Both the position numbers and the translations under genes were made by a program. This document shows positions 60,897 through 64,000 of a stretch of 64,000 nt of DNA, piece by piece. The stretch is from assembly GCF_004342625.1 (NCBI RefSeq), contig NZ_SMAH01000010.1:53049-117048 (forward strand). Reading direction: 5' to 3'. The stretch comes from Tepidimonas ignava. GTDB lineage: Bacteria; Pseudomonadota; Gammaproteobacteria; Burkholderiales; Burkholderiaceae_C. The notes beneath the pieces were generated by a model. It was not told the DNA's origin. It worked only from the letters and a program-made list of their open reading frames with translations, and ran no database searches. Numbering within the stretch: the stretch's first letter is position 1; each line of letters opens with the position of its first letter.

Positions 60897-61670
60897 GTGA
60901 CCGCAACCCAAGACATCCTGCAGCACACCGAGGGCGGTGTGCTGACCCTGACCCTCAACCGCCCGCAACGCAAAAACGCGCTGACCAGCGCCATGTACGC
61001 CACCCTGGCCGAAGCGCTGGACCGCGCCGCCAACGACGCCGCCGTGCGGGTGGTCGTGATCCAGGGGCAAGAGGCCATGTTCAGCGCCGGCAACGACATC
61101 GAGGAGTTTCTCCACCAACCGCCGGCGGGCACGGACAGCCCCGTGTTTCGCTTTCTGCGGGCGATTGCGACCTTCCCCAAGCCCCTGCTGGCGGCGGTGT
61201 GCGGACCCGCCGTTGGCATCGGGACGACGATGTTGTTCCACTGCGACTTGGTCTACGCGGGCGACAACGCGGCGTTTTCGATGCCGTTTGTCAACTTGGG
61301 GCTGTGCGCCGAAGGCGCGTCGAGCCTGATCGCGCCGCAGATGTTTGGCTACCACCGCGCGGCCGAGGCGCTGCTGCTGGGCGAGCCCATCTACGCCGAG
61401 GCGGCGCTGGAGGTGGGCCTGGTCAACAAGGTGTTGCCGCCCCACGAGACCAACGGCTACACCCAGCAGGTGGCGCGCAAACTGGCCGCCAAACCGCTGA
61501 CGTCGCTGGTCGAAACCAAGCGCCTGATGAAGGGCGCGCAGCAAGCCGCGGTGCTGCAGCGCATGGCCGAAGAAGGCGCCATCTTTGGGCGCATGCTGCG
61601 TGAACCGGCGGCCAAAGAGGCCTTTGCCGCCTTTTTGGAAAAGCGCACCCCCGACTTCAGCCGCCTTTGA
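60897..61670 (+). CDS. Enoyl-CoA hydratase
   Basis: A crotonase-superfamily protein of 257 residues. It has VLTLTLNRPQRKNALTSAMY, the first oxyanion-hole region SAGNDIEEF, the second region AAVCGPAVGIGTTMLFHCDLVYA and FSMPFVNLGLCAEGASSLI. One catalytic glutamate position of E. coli-like hydratases appears changed in this last block, so it may be an isomerase or a specialised hydratase. I chose the GTG at 60897 because GGAGG (60885–60889) is ideally placed; an upstream ATG at 60867 would overlap the thiolase stop by four bases and is the alternative. Confidence 0.9.
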   Translation: MTATQDILQHTEGGVLTLTLNRPQRKNALTSAMYATLAEALDRAANDAAVRVVVIQGQEAMFSAGNDIEEFLHQPPAGTDSPVFRFLRAIATFPKPLLAAVCGPAVGIGTTMLFHCDLVYAGDNAAFSMPFVNLGLCAEGASSLIAPQMFGYHRAAEALLLGEPIYAEAALEVGLVNKVLPPHETNGYTQQVARKLAAKPLTSLVETKRLMKGAQQAAVLQRMAEEGAIFGRMLREPAAKEAFAAFLEKRTPDFSRL

Positions 61671-61717
61671 GCGGCGGGGCGCGCAGGCCGACATTTGGTC
61701 GGACGGGCTCACTCCGG

Positions 61718-61753
61718 GGCCGCCGTCCACGTCCGTCGTGGGCGGCGGCCTTT
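61718..61753 (+). terminator. Strong intrinsic terminator after the acyl-CoA operon
   Basis: 14-bp inverted repeat from 61718–61731 (GGCCGCCGTCCACG) with 61737–61750 (CGTGGGCGGCGGCC), one G·U pair, loop TCCGT, then TTT. It ends the operon 48 bases after the enoyl-CoA hydratase stop. Confidence 0.75.
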
Positions 61754-61795
61754 GCCCAGGTGCCCGATAATCGTTCCCCGAAAGGTGGTCCCACG

Positions 61796-62284
61796 ATGAC
61801 ACGTGACGCTTCCCCTGACCCCGCGATCGCCTTCGAGCCCGAGTTCATCGCCGGCGTGCGGGAGATATTTGAAGACAAAATCGTCTTCAACCGGGTGCTC
61901 GGCCTGCGGATCACCGAAATCGCCCCGCACCAAGTGCGCGCGCGCATCGACATGCGTCCCGAGCTGGTGGGACACTACGCCTACCACCGCATCCACGGCG
62001 GCGTCATCAGCGCCGGCCTGGACGCGATGGGGGGGCTGGCGGTGATGGCCGCCATCGGCGCACGCCACATGGACGAGCCGCCGGCGCAACGGCTGCATCG
62101 CTTCGCCAAGCTGGGTACCATCGACCTGCGCATCGACTACCTGCGCCCCGGCATCGGCGCCACGTTCGAGCTGCACGCGGAAACGCTGCGCTTGGGCTCG
62201 CGTGTCGCTTCCACCCGCATGTCCTTCTTGGGGGCAGACGGTAAGTTACTCGCGACAGGGTCGGGAGTGTACATCGTATCCTGA
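61796..62284 (+). CDS. Hotdog-fold thioesterase (PaaI/YigI-like)
   Basis: A 162-residue acyl-CoA thioesterase-fold protein. The catalytic hotdog helix is RIHGGVISAGLDAMGGLAVM, preceded by LGLRITEIAPHQVRARIDMRPELVG. The strand TIDLRIDYLRPGIGATFELHAET and SFLGADGKLLATGSGVYIVS follow. Related proteins hydrolyse medium- or long-chain acyl-CoAs. It is separated from the beta-oxidation operon by a terminator, and a GATAAT −10-like element at about 61766–61771 suggests its own promoter. The last 39 bases overlap the O-antigen-ligase gene on the opposite strand. Confidence 0.9.
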   Translation: MTRDASPDPAIAFEPEFIAGVREIFEDKIVFNRVLGLRITEIAPHQVRARIDMRPELVGHYAYHRIHGGVISAGLDAMGGLAVMAAIGARHMDEPPAQRLHRFAKLGTIDLRIDYLRPGIGATFELHAETLRLGSRVASTRMSFLGADGKLLATGSGVYIVS

Positions 62285-63508
62285 GGATGATGGCAGCCGG
62301 GTACACACCGCCATTATCCAGGTCAAGGCCATGCCCATCACAGCATCGCGGAACGGTGCATTGACAGCGGCTGTAATAATCACCGATATCGTAACAACAA
62401 AACCCAACCCCCCCCAGTGGTCGTTGTTCTTCCAGTTGACATAGAGGAACGCACCAAGCAGGCCGACAAGCGCCAACAGGCCTGGAATCCCATTCTCCAT
62501 GCCTGCCAGCAGGTAGTCATTGTGGGGGTTGTTCAGTCCAGCAACTTCCGGTGCGTCGCGAGCTTTTTCTCGCCAATGTTCGAGCCACGATCCCGTGCCG
62601 GTCCCAGTGAGCGGATTGTTTAGCATCTGAGTAGTGGCTTCCAACATCATGCGCGCACGGGCGCTGGTCGAGCCAATGTAGTTTCCATTTTCCAAAAATG
62701 ATTGAATTTCGTTGATGGCGTCATGCGACCTTGAACGCACGGTGTCAGACCCGACCCATACCGCTAAACCCAGTGCCATCGACAGCGCGACCGCAATTGA
62801 TATGCCCTTGGGGTGTCTATAGCGATAAATAAGCGCGGCCAAGGGGAGTGCCAGCAGGATAAGGTATGCGTTTCGAGAAATGGAGTGTAGTGCAACTGTG
62901 CATGCCGAAACCAGCCAGAATACGAGATAGAGAAGTTGAATCTTGCGCCCTTTTGCGATGAACATCAGCCAGAATGCCATCCCGCTCACCGTCGCCAGCA
63001 TGATCATTTTCTGACTGCTAGCATTACCATCGCTATGTAGCAGATGGTAGAAAGGACTGGCAAGTGGCAAGTCGATAATGACGCGATGTATAATAATAAT
63101 TATAAGTGCAAGCGAGGATCCTGTGAAAAGGCCCTTTAAGACCCACTCCCGTTGCATCTGGAAGACAATCAGACCAATTGCTATCACAAGTCCCGAGCGA
63201 TAGGCGTGAAAAATTCTGGTTGCGGTCTGTTCATGAGGGCCATGAATAAAGATCGATGCGGTTGCCAATAGGGCTGGCAAGAATATGAGAATTATTATTT
63301 TATGGCGCAGTGGTTTATATTTTTGGGGATCGCCGGGGATAATAATTGTTGCGATTGCAAATGCTATCCATGTCAAATAGACAAGGCCAATCGGGAGAAA
63401 GGCAGCGAAGCCGCTTAGAAAAGCAAGGGCCTTCAGCCAGGTGCTGGCCGGCGGATTTAAATAGGCGTCACCAGGCATCGTCTTAACTGTTATATCCCGG
63501 GTGGTCAT
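62246..63508 (-). CDS. O-antigen ligase/polymerase-family membrane protein
   Basis: A 420-residue polytopic membrane protein with about ten hydrophobic helices (for example LAFLSGFAAFLPIGLVYLTWIAFAIATIII; FVVTISVIITAAVNAP). The periplasmic loop contains the Wzy_C/WaaL signature ARARMMLEATTQMLNNPLTGTGTG-like GTGSW region, then GLNNPHNDYLLAGMENGIPG with the conserved HNDYL. Such proteins ligate O-antigen to lipid A core, polymerise O-units, or glycosylate pilin. Its codon use is markedly more AT-rich than all neighbours (isoleucine ATA/ATT, many lysines), a sign of horizontal transfer. It converges with the thioesterase gene, overlapping its 3' end by 39 bases. Confidence 0.85.
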   Translation of the reverse strand: MTTRDITVKTMPGDAYLNPPASTWLKALAFLSGFAAFLPIGLVYLTWIAFAIATIIIPGDPQKYKPLRHKIIILIFLPALLATASIFIHGPHEQTATRIFHAYRSGLVIAIGLIVFQMQREWVLKGLFTGSSLALIIIIIHRVIIDLPLASPFYHLLHSDGNASSQKMIMLATVSGMAFWLMFIAKGRKIQLLYLVFWLVSACTVALHSISRNAYLILLALPLAALIYRYRHPKGISIAVALSMALGLAVWVGSDTVRSRSHDAINEIQSFLENGNYIGSTSARARMMLEATTQMLNNPLTGTGTGSWLEHWREKARDAPEVAGLNNPHNDYLLAGMENGIPGLLALVGLLGAFLYVNWKNNDHWGGLGFVVTISVIITAAVNAPFRDAVMGMALTWIMAVCTRLPSSSGYDVHSRPCRE

Positions 63509-63931
63509 ACGGCATCGTCTGTCACAGCATCGGACATCGGCGGCGCCGGGCTTTCATGGTCTGTTCATTCATGTGTCCTTTTAGGACAGCTCGGCACCGA
63601 CGACGATTGTACAGGTTGATGTAAGCACATCAGGGTTCGGTGCAGGACCTTGCTAACCAGCAAGAAGGTGGTTTTACAGGACCTCGTCAAGGCGGCCGTT
63701 GAGGCTTCCGAGTGCAACTTTGGTCTGCCGCCGCTGCGGGGAGGCTGGGCCGGCGCTCCATGCTTCATTGGCGCATACAGCTCATTCAAGGGTACTGGCC
63801 AGTGGGGAGCGCTTACCGTCGGTGAAAAAGTGTTTCTTGAAGACCGTGCCATCGTGGTTCCGACGCAGCGTTTTATCATAACAGCGTTGTGTGCGGCAGA
63901 TGCTGGGTAGTCGTCCCTGAAAAATTCATTT
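63509..63931. other. Unassigned stretch upstream of the O-antigen-ligase gene
   Basis: About 420 bases in which I recognise no gene. One plus-strand opening of 86 codons (63650–63910; sequence near LPPLRGGWAGAPCF and VGEKVFLEDRAIVV) and one minus-strand opening of 104 codons (63565–63879) overlap each other, and neither matches a family I know. The minus-strand part near 63509–63560 should carry the promoter of the O-antigen-ligase gene. It may be the remnant of a lost gene, since composition is mixed. Confidence 0.4.
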
Positions 63932-64000
63932 TCACGCCGCCCGCAGCCGCAGCAGCGGCGGGTTGGCGACGCGAGTCTCGGTTGGCCGCAGCCGGACGAG
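63932..64000 (-). CDS. Possible C-terminal fragment of a gene running in from the right edge
   Basis: The last 69 bases read on the minus strand as 22 codons followed by TGA (63932–63934): a short arginine/leucine-rich end containing RPTETRVANPPLLRL. Codon use returns to the high-GC pattern here. It is too short to identify, and chance cannot be excluded. Confidence 0.25.
   Translation of the reverse strand, partial: LVRLRPTETRVANPPLLRLRAA

Overview
This is a high-GC window (strong G/C bias at third codon positions over most of its length) from a betaproteobacterial chromosome, most likely order Burkholderiales and Comamonadaceae-like. That placement is inferred from gene content and order: pyrE/crcB, prs–rplY–pth behind ispE and tRNA-Gln, mutM–mutY–rapZ–recN–nadK–hrcA, and fccAB beside a cytochrome c4. 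No rRNA or species marker is present, so the genus is left open.

1–16.4 kb: the 3' end of gatA and all of gatB (tRNA amidotransferase), separated by a DUF4160–DUF2442 pair. Then come a minus-strand block (DUF4124 protein, pyrE, fluoride channel, 5'-nucleotidase, RsmI-like methyltransferase, Maf) and a plus-strand block (Rieske protein, S49 peptidase, FAD monooxygenase, Bug-type binding protein, AMP/thymidine-phosphorylase-like enzyme, PRPP-synthase-like enzyme, msrA, AEC transporter). A TM2 protein and a GNAT acetyltransferase follow on the minus strand.

16.4–27.2 kb: the ribosomal operon rpsP–rimM–trmD–rplS, a PAS–GGDEF–EAL gene broken by one in-frame amber codon, a DUF3422 protein, cytochrome c4, flavocytochrome c sulfide dehydrogenase (fccA, fccB) and ftsY.

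27.2–43.4 kb: two M16 peptidase-family genes, rsmD, coaD and a ferredoxin in one overlapping run. Next are pth, rplY, prs, tRNA-Gln, ispE, lolB and a TPR lipoprotein on the minus strand, then mutM–mutY (oxidative DNA repair), then rapZ, recN and nadK on the minus strand, hrcA, and a CAU-anticodon tRNA.

43.44–47.36 kb: an accessory segment inserted between the tRNA and miaB. It carries a DraG-type ADP-ribosylglycohydrolase and a DUF262/DUF1524 (GmrSD-like, HNH) protein, bracketed by two decayed IS3-type transposase fragments. Base composition here is visibly less GC-rich. It is the best candidate in the window for an uncharacterised, possibly anti-phage, module.

47.36–64 kb: miaB, a P-type cation ATPase, a CYTH–CHAD protein and argB. 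A TetR-controlled fatty-acid/acyl-CoA degradation operon follows: tetR, acyl-CoA dehydrogenase, DUF2147 protein, FadN-type hydroxyacyl-CoA dehydrogenase/hydratase, thiolase and enoyl-CoA hydratase. A hotdog thioesterase and a distinctly AT-richer O-antigen-ligase-family gene lie next, and the last ~490 bases could not be assigned.
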